From: Hyphomonadaceae bacterium
GTDB taxonomy: Bacteria; Pseudomonadota; Alphaproteobacteria; Caulobacterales; Aquidulcibacteraceae
DNA length: 59,431 bases
Reading direction: 5' to 3'
NCBI GenBank assembly: GCA_021731815.1
Contig: JAKFWO010000011.1
Coordinates: forward strand, 1-59,431
Under the pieces are notes generated by a model. It had not been told where the DNA came from and did no database searches. It saw only the letters and a list, made by a program, of their open reading frames with translations. Of this stretch, positions 20,318 through 30,293 are shown one piece after another; the first letter of the stretch is position 1, and each line of letters starts with the position of its first letter. The position numbers and the translations under genes were made by a program.

Positions 20318-21259
20318 ATGGATCCGGTCCTCAGTTTCGACCAGGTTTCGAAATCCTATGGTGGCGCACCCGCCGTTCGTGAACTGAGCTTCTCGGTCGC
20401 GCCCGGCACGGTGTGCGGTTTTCTCGGCCCCAATGGTGCCGGCAAATCGACCAGTCTGCGCATGATTGCCGGGATCCATGCCCCCGATGCGGGGACAATC
20501 CGGCTGCTCGGTGCCCCGCCCAACCACAAGACCCTGAAGCGCATCGGCTTTCTGCCGGAGGAGCGCGGGCTCTACAAGAAGATGCGCGCGGATGCCGCCA
20601 TCGCCTATTTCGGCGCATTAAAGGGTCTGTCGGGTGCTGATGCCCGCAAGCGCGCGCGCGAACTTCTGGAAGCCGGCGGGCTTGGGGCCCATCGCCGCAA
20701 GCTGGTGAAAACCCTGTCCAAAGGCATGGCGCAGAAGGTTCAAATTCTTGCTGCCATTGCCCATGATCCGGAATTCGTCATTCTGGACGAGCCCTTTTCC
20801 GGGCTCGATCCGGTCAACCAGAAATCCTTTGAGGAAATCGTGCGCGATCTGCGCGCACGCGGGCGCACGGTCCTGTTCTCGACCCATGTCATGGAACATG
20901 CAGAACGCCTGTGCGATTCCATCGTGCTGATCGCCAAGGGCCGCAAGGTCTTCGAGGGCGGGGTGGAAGAAGCACTGGCGCTCGCCCCGCGCTCAGCTCT
21001 GGTGGAAACCGATGCCGGCTTTGACCTCGCGGGCATTTTGACCACCCGGAATTTTTCGCTGCGTGGTGCGATATTGTCCGTTGCGGAGCAAAATCTGCAG
21101 CGCGCCGAAATCGTGCTGGAAACCGACAGTGATTCCCGTCGCCTGCTCGCGGCGCTCGTCGAGGCACAGGCTCCATTGCGCCTGTTCGAGCCGAGAAAAC
21201 CGCATCTGCATGACGTCTTTGTCCGGCTGGTCGGCGAAAATGCCACTCCCGCCGGATGA
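20318..21259 (+). CDS. ABC transporter ATP-binding protein (NatA-like)
   Basis: 313-residue ATPase of an ABC-2 type exporter. Walker A is GPNGAGKST, the signature region is TLSKGMAQKVQ, Walker B is FVILDEPFSGLD, and the H-loop is in STHVMEHAE. A C-terminal extension of about 90 residues follows, as in NatA-type subunits (DUF4162-like). The start at 20318 has GGGGAAAA upstream; a GTG at 20291 would add nine residues. The permease gene follows after 60 nt. Confidence 0.92.
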   Translation: MDPVLSFDQVSKSYGGAPAVRELSFSVAPGTVCGFLGPNGAGKSTSLRMIAGIHAPDAGTIRLLGAPPNHKTLKRIGFLPEERGLYKKMRADAAIAYFGALKGLSGADARKRARELLEAGGLGAHRRKLVKTLSKGMAQKVQILAAIAHDPEFVILDEPFSGLDPVNQKSFEEIVRDLRARGRTVLFSTHVMEHAERLCDSIVLIAKGRKVFEGGVEEALALAPRSALVETDAGFDLAGILTTRNFSLRGAILSVAEQNLQRAEIVLETDSDSRRLLAALVEAQAPLRLFEPRKPHLHDVFVRLVGENATPAG

Positions 21260-21319
21260 CCGGCACCTGACTCCGATCTGCGCCCCGCCCTCTCGAACTG
21301 ACCAACCAGGATTATCCCG

Positions 21320-22828
21320 ATGCGCGAAATCTTCCTGATCGCCCGCCGCGAATATCTGGCTTATGTCACCGCGTGGGGGTTCTGGCTCCAGATCATCGCG
21401 CTGCCGATTTTCGGAATATTGGGCGGACTGGTCGGGGGACTCGCCGCCAATTCCGATCCGGTGCGCAGCTTTGCCATCATCGAAACAGGCAGTGAATGGA
21501 CGCAAGTGATCGATGCCGCCCTTGTAAAAGACATCAAGGACCAGACCGAAGACAAGCTCGACGAAATCGCGCTCAATTCCGGCCTGCCCGAAGATCTTGC
21601 CGAGCAGGCGGGAGAGGCGTTTGACGCGGCACCCGATATTGAGGCTGCGCTGGCCGCCTGGCGCAATGTGGTCGGCGATCGCCTGCCCGCGAGTTTGCAG
21701 AGTGCCCTGAAACCTGCGCCGGCGCGCTTCCGGCGCGTGGCACCGCCCGAAACCAGCATCGAGGGCCTGCGACCATTCCTGATCGGCGAGAAAACGCTCG
21801 CCAATGGGACGAAGGAGGGCGACAAGCTCTATGCTGCGCTCATCCTCAATTCGAAGCCGGGTTCGATCGGACCCGAGGCGCAATATTGGTCTGCCAATCT
21901 CACCAATCCGGCGCTGCGGCAGTTTCTCAATGCGGCGCTCTATGATGGCGCGCGCGAAAAATCCCTCTCAAATGCAGGTCTGACACGGGATAACATCACT
22001 GCGATCGGAAAAATCAACACGCGAATCAAATCCTTCAACCCCAAACGGGTCGCCGAAGCCGGAAATTCAGCCTCCCAGGCGGTGACGTTTCGCGACCAAT
22101 TGCCCTTCATTGTCGGCATGATCATGACCTATGTCCTGTGGTCGGCGGTGCTGGGTGTGGCCAATACGCTGTTGATGGGGGTGATGGAGGAACGGTCGAA
22201 CAAGATCCTTGATACCCTGCTGACCTCGGCCAGTCCGGGGCAGATCCTGATCGGCAAGCTTGCGGGGGTGGCGGCGGTCAGCCTGTCGCTGCTGGCAAGC
22301 TGGGGGATCATGGCGGCCGGTGCCGGGATGTGGGCTGCCTCGGGCGGGGCGGCCGGCATCGTGCAATCGGCGGCCGAGACGGCCTTCAATCCCGCTTTGC
22401 TCGGGATTTTCGCGACCGGCTTCATTTTCGGCTATCTCATGTATGGCTCGATGTTTCTTGCCATGGGCTCGCTGTGCGAAACGCTCCAGGAAGCGCAATC
22501 GCTGATGACGCCCATCCTGTTCGTGATGATGGCACCCTTGCTGGTCATGGTGTTTGCCTTGAGCAATCCGGATCTCGCCTGGATCAAGATCATGTCCTGG
22601 ATCCCGATCTTCACGCCCTTCCTGATGCTGGTGCGCGCTCCTGCCGGGCTCGAATCCTGGGAAATCCTGGGCATGATGGCGCTCATGCTGGTCACAACCG
22701 GGGTCATGCTCTGGCTGGCGGGGCTGGTGTTCCGGGCCGGTGCGTTGCGGCGCCTCAATGCCGCCGATCTCGGGCGCTTTTTGGGCGTGCGCACGAAGAA
22801 ACCGGCATCGGCAACACCCGAATCCTGA
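21320..22828 (+). CDS. ABC-2 type transporter permease (NatB-like)
   Basis: 502-residue membrane partner of the preceding ATPase. One N-terminal helix (WGFWLQIIALPIFGILGGLV) is followed by a soluble extracytoplasmic domain of about 240 residues and then five or six helices. This is the layout of NatB/YhaP sodium-exporter-type permeases. MGVMEERSNKILDTLLTSASP is the typical ABC-2 coupling motif. The real substrate is unknown. Confidence 0.9.
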   Translation: MREIFLIARREYLAYVTAWGFWLQIIALPIFGILGGLVGGLAANSDPVRSFAIIETGSEWTQVIDAALVKDIKDQTEDKLDEIALNSGLPEDLAEQAGEAFDAAPDIEAALAAWRNVVGDRLPASLQSALKPAPARFRRVAPPETSIEGLRPFLIGEKTLANGTKEGDKLYAALILNSKPGSIGPEAQYWSANLTNPALRQFLNAALYDGAREKSLSNAGLTRDNITAIGKINTRIKSFNPKRVAEAGNSASQAVTFRDQLPFIVGMIMTYVLWSAVLGVANTLLMGVMEERSNKILDTLLTSASPGQILIGKLAGVAAVSLSLLASWGIMAAGAGMWAASGGAAGIVQSAAETAFNPALLGIFATGFIFGYLMYGSMFLAMGSLCETLQEAQSLMTPILFVMMAPLLVMVFALSNPDLAWIKIMSWIPIFTPFLMLVRAPAGLESWEILGMMALMLVTTGVMLWLAGLVFRAGALRRLNAADLGRFLGVRTKKPASATPES

Positions 22829-22872
22829 GAGGCAGGCCGGAATGCGGGGGTGAAAACCGCCCGCTTCCGCGA

Positions 22873-23889
22873 TCAGGCACGCTGGCGGCGGTCCTCGGAA
22901 TGGTCCCAATCGGCCAGTAGCGCGCGCAATGCCGAGATGAAGGCGATCGGCTGATCAAGCAGAACATGGTGCCGCGCCTCCGGGATCGACACGAAGGGGG
23001 CGGAGCGATTGAGCAATTGGCTCATGTAATCGCGAACATCATCGGGCATCAGCACCGATTCCGCACCGCGAATGATGGCGATCCGGCATTTGGTCTCGCG
23101 CAGCAATTCGGCGGGATCACGCCGGACATCGAAATGGTTCCAGATCAGGGGATCGAATTTCCAGTGCCAGCCGCAATCATGGCTGCCTTCGATCGGCGTG
23201 CGCGCCAGCGAGTGGCGGGCGATGTAATCGAGAATGAAATGATTGTCGCAACGCTGTTGCGGTGCCAGCCGGAAGCGCGCCAGCGCCGCCTCGAGCGTGG
23301 GATAGACCTTGTTGGGGCGGGCTGTGCGCGGCGGACCGCTCCATTTGCGCTCGGGCGGATTGACCGGGCTGTCGACGATGATCTCGCCGGCCAGACGTTC
23401 GCCATAGACCGCCCCCGCAAGGATGGTCACAAAGCCGCCAAAGGAATGGGCAACGATGATCGGCGCGCGGTCGGCGGCAAAAAAGCCCGCATGTTCGCAG
23501 ACCGCCATTTCCTCCTCGGCGAAGGTTGCCATGTCATAGCGCTCGCGGCGGTCGGAATCGCCCATGCCGGTAAAGGTCAGGGCGGCAACGCGATAATCAT
23601 CGACAAAAAACGGCGCGATGAAATCCCACCAATGGGCATGGGCCCCATTGCCGTGGACGAATAGCAGGCCCTGCTTCAAATGACCTGCGGCATCATGGGC
23701 CTTGCCCCAGAGCTGATAGGTCACGCGGGCACCGGCCACCCCGACCGAAGCATGCTCACAGGGCTGGGCGATTGCGTTCTGAAACCAGTCGGGTGCCGGC
23801 GGAACCGACCCCTTATAGGGCGCGAGCGGCCCCTGTTCGGAGGGCATTTCGCGCGGCTGTTCGCGAACGATGGGCGGGCTTCGGGTCAT
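22873..23889 (-). CDS. Alpha/beta hydrolase
   Basis: 338 residues with a canonical alpha/beta hydrolase core: oxyanion region FVHGNGAHAHWW, nucleophile serine in VAHSFGG, acid region RGAESVLMPDD and catalytic histidine in EARHHVLLD. Substrate unknown. The start at 23889 has GGAA upstream; the reading frame extends further but runs into the end of the Deg protease gene. The gene follows the protease by 46 nt on the same strand and may be co-transcribed. Confidence 0.88.
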   Translation of the reverse strand: MTRSPPIVREQPREMPSEQGPLAPYKGSVPPAPDWFQNAIAQPCEHASVGVAGARVTYQLWGKAHDAAGHLKQGLLFVHGNGAHAHWWDFIAPFFVDDYRVAALTFTGMGDSDRRERYDMATFAEEEMAVCEHAGFFAADRAPIIVAHSFGGFVTILAGAVYGERLAGEIIVDSPVNPPERKWSGPPRTARPNKVYPTLEAALARFRLAPQQRCDNHFILDYIARHSLARTPIEGSHDCGWHWKFDPLIWNHFDVRRDPAELLRETKCRIAIIRGAESVLMPDDVRDYMSQLLNRSAPFVSIPEARHHVLLDQPIAFISALRALLADWDHSEDRRQRA

Positions 23890-23935
23890 GGAATTTCCGG
23901 TCGGTTTGAGGATTTGTGGCCAGTTCGCAGAAAAC

Positions 23936-25453
23936 TCATTTCCCCTTGGGCCGGACAGCCACGAATTGCGCTTCTCCCCCCCGGGACAGATAGATTGCGA
24001 CCGGTTTTCCGGGTTTTGCGGCTTCAATGGCCTGTTTCTGCGCCGCCGCAGCATTGGCGACCCGCTGAAAGCCAATTTCCACCACCACATCGCCAATTTT
24101 CACCTTGGCTGCGGCATCTGAACGCGGATCCACCGCCTGAACCAGCGCACCCTCGACATGTGCCGGGATCTGATATTGGCGGCGCGCGCCGGCATTGAGA
24201 TCGGCAAAACCGAGTCCGAGTGCTGCCCCCGCCGATGCCGCATTTGACACCGCCGCCACCGCTTTGGGGGCGGTTTTGGGCCGGGAAGCGGGATCGACAT
24301 ACAAGGCAATGACGGCTTCCGACCGCGCGAGCTTTCCGGCGCGAATATAGTCGATGGCCACTTTCTTGCCGATCGGTGCCTCGGCCGAGAGCCGGGTCAG
24401 GCTGCGCGTATCGCTGACCGCCTGGCCGTCGAAGCGCAAAATGACATCCCCCACCCTTAGCCCGGCTTTGGAGGCAGGGCCATTGGGCGAGACTTCGGTG
24501 ATTACTGCCCCGCCCGCATTGCTGAGCCGCAAGCCCTGGGCGAGCTCGGCATCGACGCCTTGCGTCGCCACGCCAAGAAAGCCGCGCCGGACCTCGCCCT
24601 TTTCGGCCAATTGCCGGGCGATGGATGATACGAGATCCGAAGGCGCGGCGAAGCCGATCCCGACCGAGCCACCGGTCGGCGAGAAGATCGCCGTATTCAC
24701 CCCCACCACATCACCCGCCAGATTGAACAGGGGTCCGCCCGAATTGCCTTTGTTGATGGCGGCATCGGTCTGGATGAAATCGTCGAACCGGCCGGTCGAA
24801 ATGTCGCGATTGCGCGCCGAGACAATGCCCGCCGAGACCGAGCCCCCGAGCCCGAACGGATTGCCAATCGCCAGCACCCAATCGCCGACCTTCAGCCCTT
24901 TGGAATCGCCCCAGCGGACAAAAGGCAGGGGCCCCCTGGCGGCCACTTTCAAGACCGCGATATCGGTGGCGGGATCGGTGCCCAGCAAGCGGGCGGGCAG
25001 GGTCTGGCCATCGGAAAACGCGATTTCAAAGCTCTCGCCCTTCTCCACGACATGGTTATTGGTGACGATGAGGCCCGTGGGGTCGATGACAAAGCCCGAG
25101 CCCAGCGAACTCACCGGCCCCTTTTCACCGCGGCCGAACAGATCGTTGAAGCGCTCAAGCGCGGAGCCGGGGGCAAATCGCTCGGTCAATTCGCTGTCAT
25201 CGATGGCGGCCCGCGCCGAAATATTGACCACCGCCGGCAGCAGCCGGGCCGCAAGGCCCGAAAAACTTTCAGGGGCCCCCGGGCGGGGAATTGGAATCGT
25301 GGCCGGCGCGGATCTGGCCGGCGGGGCGGGCGTGGTTTTTTGCACCCGGGCAGCAGCGAGCGAAGGCAGTACAAGACCAAGCATCAGCAAGATCGCGCCA
25401 ACGCCCGGCACTGACCGCCCGATCCGGTTCGCTTCGATCAAATCCTTGCCCAC
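23936..25453 (-). CDS. Periplasmic Deg/HtrA-type serine protease
   Basis: 505-residue envelope quality-control protease. An N-terminal hydrophobic export signal (about 15-35) and a Pro/Ala linker precede the trypsin-like domain. The catalytic triad is complete: His134 (NNHVV), Asp164 (TDIAVL) and Ser238 (GNSGGP). Two PDZ domains follow, the second being less regular. The start is a GTG at 25453 with GGGAG upstream. DegP/DegQ/MucD assignment within the family is not possible by eye. It is divergent from nfuA. Confidence 0.94.
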   Translation of the reverse strand: MGKDLIEANRIGRSVPGVGAILLMLGLVLPSLAAARVQKTTPAPPARSAPATIPIPRPGAPESFSGLAARLLPAVVNISARAAIDDSELTERFAPGSALERFNDLFGRGEKGPVSSLGSGFVIDPTGLIVTNNHVVEKGESFEIAFSDGQTLPARLLGTDPATDIAVLKVAARGPLPFVRWGDSKGLKVGDWVLAIGNPFGLGGSVSAGIVSARNRDISTGRFDDFIQTDAAINKGNSGGPLFNLAGDVVGVNTAIFSPTGGSVGIGFAAPSDLVSSIARQLAEKGEVRRGFLGVATQGVDAELAQGLRLSNAGGAVITEVSPNGPASKAGLRVGDVILRFDGQAVSDTRSLTRLSAEAPIGKKVAIDYIRAGKLARSEAVIALYVDPASRPKTAPKAVAAVSNAASAGAALGLGFADLNAGARRQYQIPAHVEGALVQAVDPRSDAAAKVKIGDVVVEIGFQRVANAAAAQKQAIEAAKPGKPVAIYLSRGGEAQFVAVRPKGK

Positions 25454-25654
25454 AATATAGCTCCCGAAGCCATTTTCATTTTCGCGATGCGCCCGTACCG
25501 GTCATTGGCCCGTCACGTCGCACTGCTCAAGTGTGGCCCGCCTTGGTCAAAATTGCAAAGCCCCTTCGCGCGCCTGCTGCGGCGGGCTTGTTTTTCGCGG
25601 ACAAAGTCTTAGTTCCTGACCAGGATATTCACCGCTCTCCGCACTGGTCACTCC

Positions 25655-26236
25655 ATGTTCATCGAAACCCAATCGACCCCCAATCCCGAGACCCTGAAAT
25701 TCCTGCCCGGGCGGGAAGTCTTTGCGGGGCGTGCCATCGAGTTCACGAGCCCGACGGCAGCGGAAATGTCGCCGCTGGCCCGAAGCCTGTTCGGCATTAA
25801 CGGGATTACACGGGTGTTTCTCGGTCCCGATTTCATCACGCTCACCAAATCGGGCGATGCCGATTGGCCAGAACTGAAACCAGCGGCGCTTGCGGCCATT
25901 CTGGACCATTACGAATCCGGTGCTCAGGCCCTTTTGACCGGCGATGACGGAGACAATGGCGAAGATCGTCATGCCGAGGGTGACTATGAGGGTGAAGCCG
26001 CCGAAATCGTTACCCAGATCAAGGAATTGATCGACAGCCGCATTCGCCCTGCCGTGGCGCAGGATGGCGGCGATGTGTTGTTCCATGCCTGGCACCATGA
26101 AACGGGAACCGTCTATCTGCGGATGCGCGGGGCCTGCGCCGGCTGCCCTTCCTCACGCATGACACTCAAGGCCGGCATTGAGAACATGCTTCGCCATTAT
26201 GTACCCGAGATCTCCCGCGTCGAGGCGGTGAGCTGA
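25655..26236 (+). CDS. nfuA: NfuA-type iron-sulfur scaffold protein
   Basis: 193 residues with an N-terminal NFU domain (FIETQSTPNPETLKFLPG) and a C-terminal NifU domain. The cluster-binding pair Cys161-x-x-Cys164 is in GACAGCPSS, with the conserved VAQDGGD before it. This alphaproteobacterial/mitochondrial NFU1-type architecture carries Fe-S clusters to target enzymes. It is monocistronic, with repeats after its stop. Confidence 0.95.
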   Translation: MFIETQSTPNPETLKFLPGREVFAGRAIEFTSPTAAEMSPLARSLFGINGITRVFLGPDFITLTKSGDADWPELKPAALAAILDHYESGAQALLTGDDGDNGEDRHAEGDYEGEAAEIVTQIKELIDSRIRPAVAQDGGDVLFHAWHHETGTVYLRMRGACAGCPSSRMTLKAGIENMLRHYVPEISRVEAVS

Positions 26237-26249
26237 GCCTTCGAGCCCC

Positions 26250-26305
26250 GATATTCCCGACTGGATATTCCCGACTGGATGTGCCCGACTGGATGTTCCC
26301 GACTG
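26250..26305. repeat. 14-bp tandem repeat, four copies
   Basis: Four 14-bp units of GATATTCCCGACTG type run head to tail from 26250 to 26305; the third and fourth differ by one to two bases. They lie directly after the nfuA stop. Confidence 0.85.
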
Positions 26306-26348
26306 GGCCGGCGCGCCAGACACGATCCACAGAAACGAATGACAGGCA

Positions 26349-26378
26349 CAAAAAAGGCTGGGTTTCCCCAGCCTTTTC
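26349..26378 (-). terminator. Rho-independent terminator of the small lipoprotein gene
   Basis: GGCTGGG and CCCAGCC form a perfect 7-bp stem with a short loop at 26356-26373. On the minus strand it is followed by a run of six T, about 60 nt after the lipoprotein stop. The A/T flanks are good enough on both sides that it may also stop nfuA transcripts. Confidence 0.8.
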
Positions 26379-26434
26379 CGTTTTCATCGTCCAATCGCCG
26401 GCGATCGGTCACAAGACCAGCCGCCGATAAGCGA

Positions 26435-26704
26435 TTATTGCTTCGGTGCTTCAGTCGCCGGAGCGGCTGGAGCTTCAGCAGCCGGAGCCGCGGTCGCGCC
26501 GTCAGCAGCCGGAGCAGCAACGGTACCGTCAGCAGCCGGTGCTTCCACGGCCGGAGCTTCAGCAGCGGGCGCTTCCGCGGCCGGAGCTTCAGCAACCGGT
26601 GCATCCACCGGTGCGGTTTCTTCGGCCTTCTTGGCACAGGCGGCAACGCTCAAGGCGAAGCCGGCGGCCAGGACGATCGACAATGCTTTCAATGTCGTTT
26701 TCAT
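26435..26704 (-). CDS. Small Ala/Pro-rich lipoprotein
   Basis: 89 residues. A lipoprotein signal peptide (MKTTLKALSIVLAAGFALSV) ends in the lipobox VAAC, so the mature protein starts at Cys25 or so. The rest is a low-complexity Ala-Pro-Glu repeat (EAPAAEAPAAEAPA) without a folded domain. It resembles the disordered linkers of envelope lipoproteins; no function can be given. The start at 26704 has GAGAGG upstream and its own terminator follows. Strong coding-strand evidence comes from the signal peptide. Confidence 0.75.
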   Translation of the reverse strand: MKTTLKALSIVLAAGFALSVAACAKKAEETAPVDAPVAEAPAAEAPAAEAPAVEAPAADGTVAAPAADGATAAPAAEAPAAPATEAPKQ

Positions 26705-27193
26705 GTCCCTCTCCTCTAAACATTGGAGGACCGCTGAACAAAAGCCAGCAAGCCCGCCAGGCACACCCGAAACGCCCCTGCTTGAGAAAACCATTTTCGT
26801 CAAGTGAACGTTCGAACTATTGTGGCGCTACGCGTTTAAACGAGGATGCCGGTGCAATGCAACGGGCCCCCTGTAGATGCACCTGACGTGAGTGATGGAC
26901 CCGCCGCGATCGGGGCGACATATTTTTGGCCTGTACTCCGAAACCAGATCCGTTTTCACATTGTAATTTCATATCTTTTTTGAGTTTCTGGAGCTCGGGC
27001 ACCCGACTTGCCGAAAATCCATCAACCCAATATTGCATAGAAAACACATCTAGATACGCTCAAAATGCATAGTAAAAACCCCGGTCCCGCGGAATTTTCA
27101 CGGTGAATTGAGGGCTGCGAACGCGTCCGCCACAGAGTGATTCGATCGTGGTACGACCGAAATCAATCAAGTGTCGGCCCTGAAGTCACAAAT
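26705..27193. other. Non-coding gap upstream of the lipoprotein gene
   Basis: Nearly 500 nt between the lipoprotein start and the rplQ terminator. I see no gene, tRNA or clear repeat. The composition is more AT-rich around 26940-27110 than its surroundings, consistent with promoter or unassigned sequence. Confidence 0.4.
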
Positions 27194-27230
27194 AAAAGCA
27201 CCCCTGCCTGAAGGCGTGGGGTGCTTTTTT
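27194..27230 (-). terminator. Terminator of the rpsM-rpsK-rpoA-rplQ segment
   Basis: AGCACCCC and GGGGTGCT form a stem at 27197-27225, flanked by A-rich and T-rich runs on either side. It lies about 50 nt after the rplQ stop and fits a bidirectional intrinsic terminator. Confidence 0.8.
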
Positions 27231-27277
27231 GGTTTGCGATGGACAGCGAGGCCCGACCACGGAGGAGATGGGCCGGC

Positions 27278-27694
27278 TCAGGCCGCTTCGGCTTCCGCCG
27301 CGATGCGCGCGCGATCCACCGCGCCCTTGGCTTTCTCATCGCGTTCGACGAATTCGATGACCGCCATGGCGGCGTTATCACCAAACCGGAACCCTGCCTT
27401 GAGGATCCGGATGTAGCCACCCGGGCGGGTGCTATAACGGGGCGCCAGGACATCCATGAGCTTCTTCGTCATCGCTTCATCCCGCAGCCGTGCGGCGATG
27501 ATCCGACGCGAATGCAGCCCGCCGCGCCGGGCGAGAGTCACGAGCTTTTCCACCACCGGGCGCAATTCCTTGGCCTTGGGCAGAGTAGTTGTGATCTGCT
27601 CATGCTGGATGAGCGCAGCCGCCATATTCGCAAACATCGCAGTGCGGTGCGAATGGGTGCGGTTCAGTTTCCGAAAAGCATTGCCGTGGCGCAT
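27278..27694 (-). CDS. rplQ: 50S ribosomal protein L17
   Basis: 138 residues with the family start [20 protein letters not shown] and the conserved [14 protein letters not shown] segment. The C-terminus has the short Ala/Glu extension common in alphaproteobacteria. It is the last gene of the ribosomal segment, 30 nt after rpoA, with a strong terminator behind it. Confidence 0.98.
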   Translation of the reverse strand: MRHGNAFRKLNRTHSHRTAMFANMAAALIQHEQITTTLPKAKELRPVVEKLVTLARRGGLHSRRIIAARLRDEAMTKKLMDVLAPRYSTRPGGYIRILKAGFRFGDNAAMAVIEFVERDEKAKGAVDRARIAAEAEAA

Positions 27695-27724
27695 TTTAAT
27701 CCCCGTTCAGGCGCGGAGCGCGTC

Positions 27725-28744
27725 CTAAATCGCGTCCTCATATTTCTTGGCGAGATCGTCAATATTTTCAGGCGGCCAATTGGGCACTTCCATGCCCAGA
27801 TGCAGGCCGATCGAAGACAGGACTTCCTTGATTTCATTCAGCGATTTACGTCCGAAATTCGGCGTGCGCAACATTTCGCCTTCCGATTTCTGGATCAAAT
27901 CGCCAATATACACGATATTGTCGTTCTTCAGGCAATTGGCCGAACGGACCGACAATTCCAGCTCATCCACCTTTTTGAGCAGAATGGGATTGAATCCGAG
28001 TTCGGGCTCATCGCGCTTCTTGAGCGCCTCGCGCGGTTCCTGGAAGGTCACAAAGATCGACAATTGATCCTGCAGGATGCGCGCGGCATAGGCCACGGCG
28101 TCCTCGGGCTTCAAAGCGCCATTGGTTTCCACTTCGAGGATCAGCTTGTCGTAATCGAGCACCTGGCCCTCACGCGTCGTTTCGACCCGATAGGCGCATC
28201 GCCGCACCGGGCTATACAGCGCATCGATTGCGATCAACCCGATCGGGCTGTCCTCCTGGCGGGTGCGGTCGGCCGGGACATAGCCCTTGCCATTGTCCAC
28301 CGTGAGTTCCATGCTGACGCTGGCACCTTCGTCGAGCGTGCAGATCACATGATCGGGGTTCAGCACCTGGCTGTCGCCAACCATCTGGATCTGGCCGGCG
28401 GTCACCGGACCCTGCCCCTTGGCGCGCAGCAACATGCGCTTGGGGCCCTCGCCCAGCATGCGAATGGCCACCTGCTTCAGATTGAGGACGATATCGGTCA
28501 TATCCTCGCGTACCCCGGGCAGCGAGGAAAATTCGTGCAGCACGCCTTCAACCTGCACCGAAGTGATCGCCGCCCCTTGCAGGGATGACAGCAGCACACG
28601 GCGCAGCGCATTGCCGATGGTGATCCCGAATCCGCGCTCCAGCGGCTCAACCACCAGTGTCGCCCGGCGCTGGGGATCGAAATCATGTTCCACGGCAGGC
28701 TTGGACGGACGGATAAGGTCTTTCCAATTCTTCTCGTTCACCAT
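27725..28744 (-). CDS. rpoA: RNA polymerase alpha subunit
   Basis: 339 residues: N-terminal assembly domain ([20 protein letters not shown]) and C-terminal domain for DNA and activator contacts ([33 protein letters not shown]). The start at 28744 ([15 protein letters not shown]) matches the usual alphaproteobacterial N-terminus; upstream ATG/TTG codons lie inside a repeat element and lack a ribosome site. Confidence 0.97.
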   Translation of the reverse strand: MVNEKNWKDLIRPSKPAVEHDFDPQRRATLVVEPLERGFGITIGNALRRVLLSSLQGAAITSVQVEGVLHEFSSLPGVREDMTDIVLNLKQVAIRMLGEGPKRMLLRAKGQGPVTAGQIQMVGDSQVLNPDHVICTLDEGASVSMELTVDNGKGYVPADRTRQEDSPIGLIAIDALYSPVRRCAYRVETTREGQVLDYDKLILEVETNGALKPEDAVAYAARILQDQLSIFVTFQEPREALKKRDEPELGFNPILLKKVDELELSVRSANCLKNDNIVYIGDLIQKSEGEMLRTPNFGRKSLNEIKEVLSSIGLHLGMEVPNWPPENIDDLAKKYEDAI

Positions 28745-28759
28745 TGCGAATGCGTCTCC

Positions 28760-29091
28760 CTGGAGCATGTTCAAGAAAATCCGAGCCGGATTCTCAGTCT
28801 GAAAATGCCCGGTTTCAATAATTCAAAGTGCGTTCAGACAAAACCGGATCCAATTTGTCTCCGCGCGCCCTGGACGGGTGCAGGGCTGACGCCCCGCCTT
28901 CTTCACAGATATTCGGCGCAGGACGCGCCGGGCTTCATTCCTTGGTTGTTCAACCGAATGGGAACAATTCTCCACCAGAGCGCGTTTAGAAAAAGTGGAG
29001 TCCGGTTTTTCGCCTGAACGCGCGCTGAATCATTGAATCTGAGCATTTTCAATTCAGACATTCGGCTCGGATTTCCTTGAAAATGCTCCAG
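28760..29091. repeat. Three REP-like palindromes filling the rpsK-rpoA gap
   Basis: A perfect 12-bp inverted repeat, GAGCATTTTCAA and TTGAAAATGCTC, occurs at 29041-29088 with a 24-nt loop. A degenerate copy in opposite orientation lies at 28760-28810, just before rpoA. Between them (28978-29025) is a third palindrome with arms GCGCGTTTAG/CTGAACGCGC and the core AAAAAGTGG...CCGGTTTTT. The gap 28745-29136 is otherwise empty. Confidence 0.8.
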
Positions 29092-29136
29092 GCGCCTGTG
29101 CGCCGTACCCGGTGATTTTCGGAGATTCGAAAAAAT

Positions 29137-29529
29137 CTAGACGCGGCGGCGCTTGGGCGGGCGGCAGCCATTATGCGGAATAGTGGTGACGTCGCGGATC
29201 GAATTGATCGTGAAACCAACCGCCTGGAGCGCACGCAACGCCGATTCGCGTCCCGAGCCCGGGCCCGAGACATTGACATCGAGCGTGCGCATTCCGTGTT
29301 CCTGCGCCTTTTTGCCCGCATCCTCGGCAGCGACCTGAGCGGCATAGGGAGTGGATTTGCGCGAGCCCTTGAACCCCATTGTGCCCGATGACGACCAGGC
29401 AATCGTGTTGCCCTGCTCGTCGGCAATGGTGATCATGGTATTGTTGAAGCTCGCATTGACATGCGCCACGCCTTTGGAAATATTTTTGCGTTCCTTGCGT
29501 CGGACGCGGGTCGTTTCTTGTTTGGCCAT
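29137..29529 (-). CDS. rpsK: 30S ribosomal protein S11
   Basis: 130 residues with the diagnostic [15 protein letters not shown] start region and the C-terminal [12 protein letters not shown], a near-invariant S11 end. Order rpsM-rpsK-rpoA-rplQ is conserved, but both neighbouring gaps are unusually wide (206 nt and 392 nt). The 29530-29735 gap shows no gene. Confidence 0.98.
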   Translation of the reverse strand: MAKQETTRVRRKERKNISKGVAHVNASFNNTMITIADEQGNTIAWSSSGTMGFKGSRKSTPYAAQVAAEDAGKKAQEHGMRTLDVNVSGPGSGRESALRALQAVGFTINSIRDVTTIPHNGCRPPKRRRV

Positions 29530-29735
29530 GTCAGTTCTCTACGCCTGTTTCCTGTATCCGTTCGACGGCTGAAATATGTCCCGATCCCGGAGGTCAGGAC
29601 CATAATCCTGGCTTGATTTCCGGAAAGACCGTCCCCGGCTCATGAATTCCTTGTTTCCACATTGCCGGGCAGCATAAGCGAAACCTGGCTGTGGGTCCTG
29701 TGCACATTCCACATCCGCCGAGCCGAAGCTCAAAT

Positions 29736-30116
29736 CTATTTGCGTGTGGCCTGTTTCTTCCCGGCGATCGGCTTGGCCGGTCCCTTGCGGGTCCTCGCAT
29801 TGGTGTGGGTTCTCTGGCCGCGTACCGGCAGCCCCTTGCGGTGGCGAAGGCCGCGATAGCAGCCCAGATCCATCAAGCGCTTGATATTGACGGCAACTTC
29901 ACGACGCAAATCGCCTTCAACCTTGAAACTGCCATCAATGGTTTCGCGGATGCGCAGAACTTCGGAATCGGTCAGTTGATTGACACGGCGCGCCGCCTCA
30001 ATGCCGAGCTTGTCCACGATCTCGCGGGCACGCGTTGCCCCGATGCCGTGAATATATTGCAAGGCGATCACTACGCGCTTGGTGGTCGGAATATTTACGC
30101 CTGCGATGCGGGCCAC
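29736..30116 (-). CDS. rpsM: 30S ribosomal protein S13
   Basis: 126 residues starting [20 protein letters not shown], with [13 protein letters not shown] and the C-terminal [21 protein letters not shown] typical of S13. It is the first gene of this segment visible here. secY and adk, which often precede it, are not adjacent: a repeat-rich stretch of about 850 nt lies upstream. Confidence 0.98.
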   Translation of the reverse strand: MARIAGVNIPTTKRVVIALQYIHGIGATRAREIVDKLGIEAARRVNQLTDSEVLRIRETIDGSFKVEGDLRREVAVNIKRLMDLGCYRGLRHRKGLPVRGQRTHTNARTRKGPAKPIAGKKQATRK

Positions 30117-30186
30117 GTGCCGAACTCCGAAATATTGCGCCCGAAAGCGCCAAAGCCGCCCAGGGCAGCGTAAACCTGATCAATAT

Positions 30187-30293
30187 GCGCCTTGCAGCGC
30201 AGGACTTGTTATGTCCGCGCCTTGCAGCGCAGGCCTTGTTGTGACCGCGCTTTGCAGCGCAGGCCTTGTTGTGTCCGCGCCTTGCGGCGCTGC
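30187..30293. repeat. 30-bp tandem repeat, three and a half copies
   Basis: Units start at 30187, 30217, 30247 and 30277 (last one partial). Each contains GCGCCTTGCAGCGC, itself a short palindrome, followed by AGGCCTTGTTGTG. The repeat lies upstream of rpsM. The apparent open frames through it arise because 30 is divisible by three. Confidence 0.85.

Noticed and set aside
27221-28588. 455-codon open frame on the plus strand over rplQ and rpoA
   Set aside because: It is antisense to two certain genes and its translation resembles no family; long antisense frames are common in GC-rich genomes.
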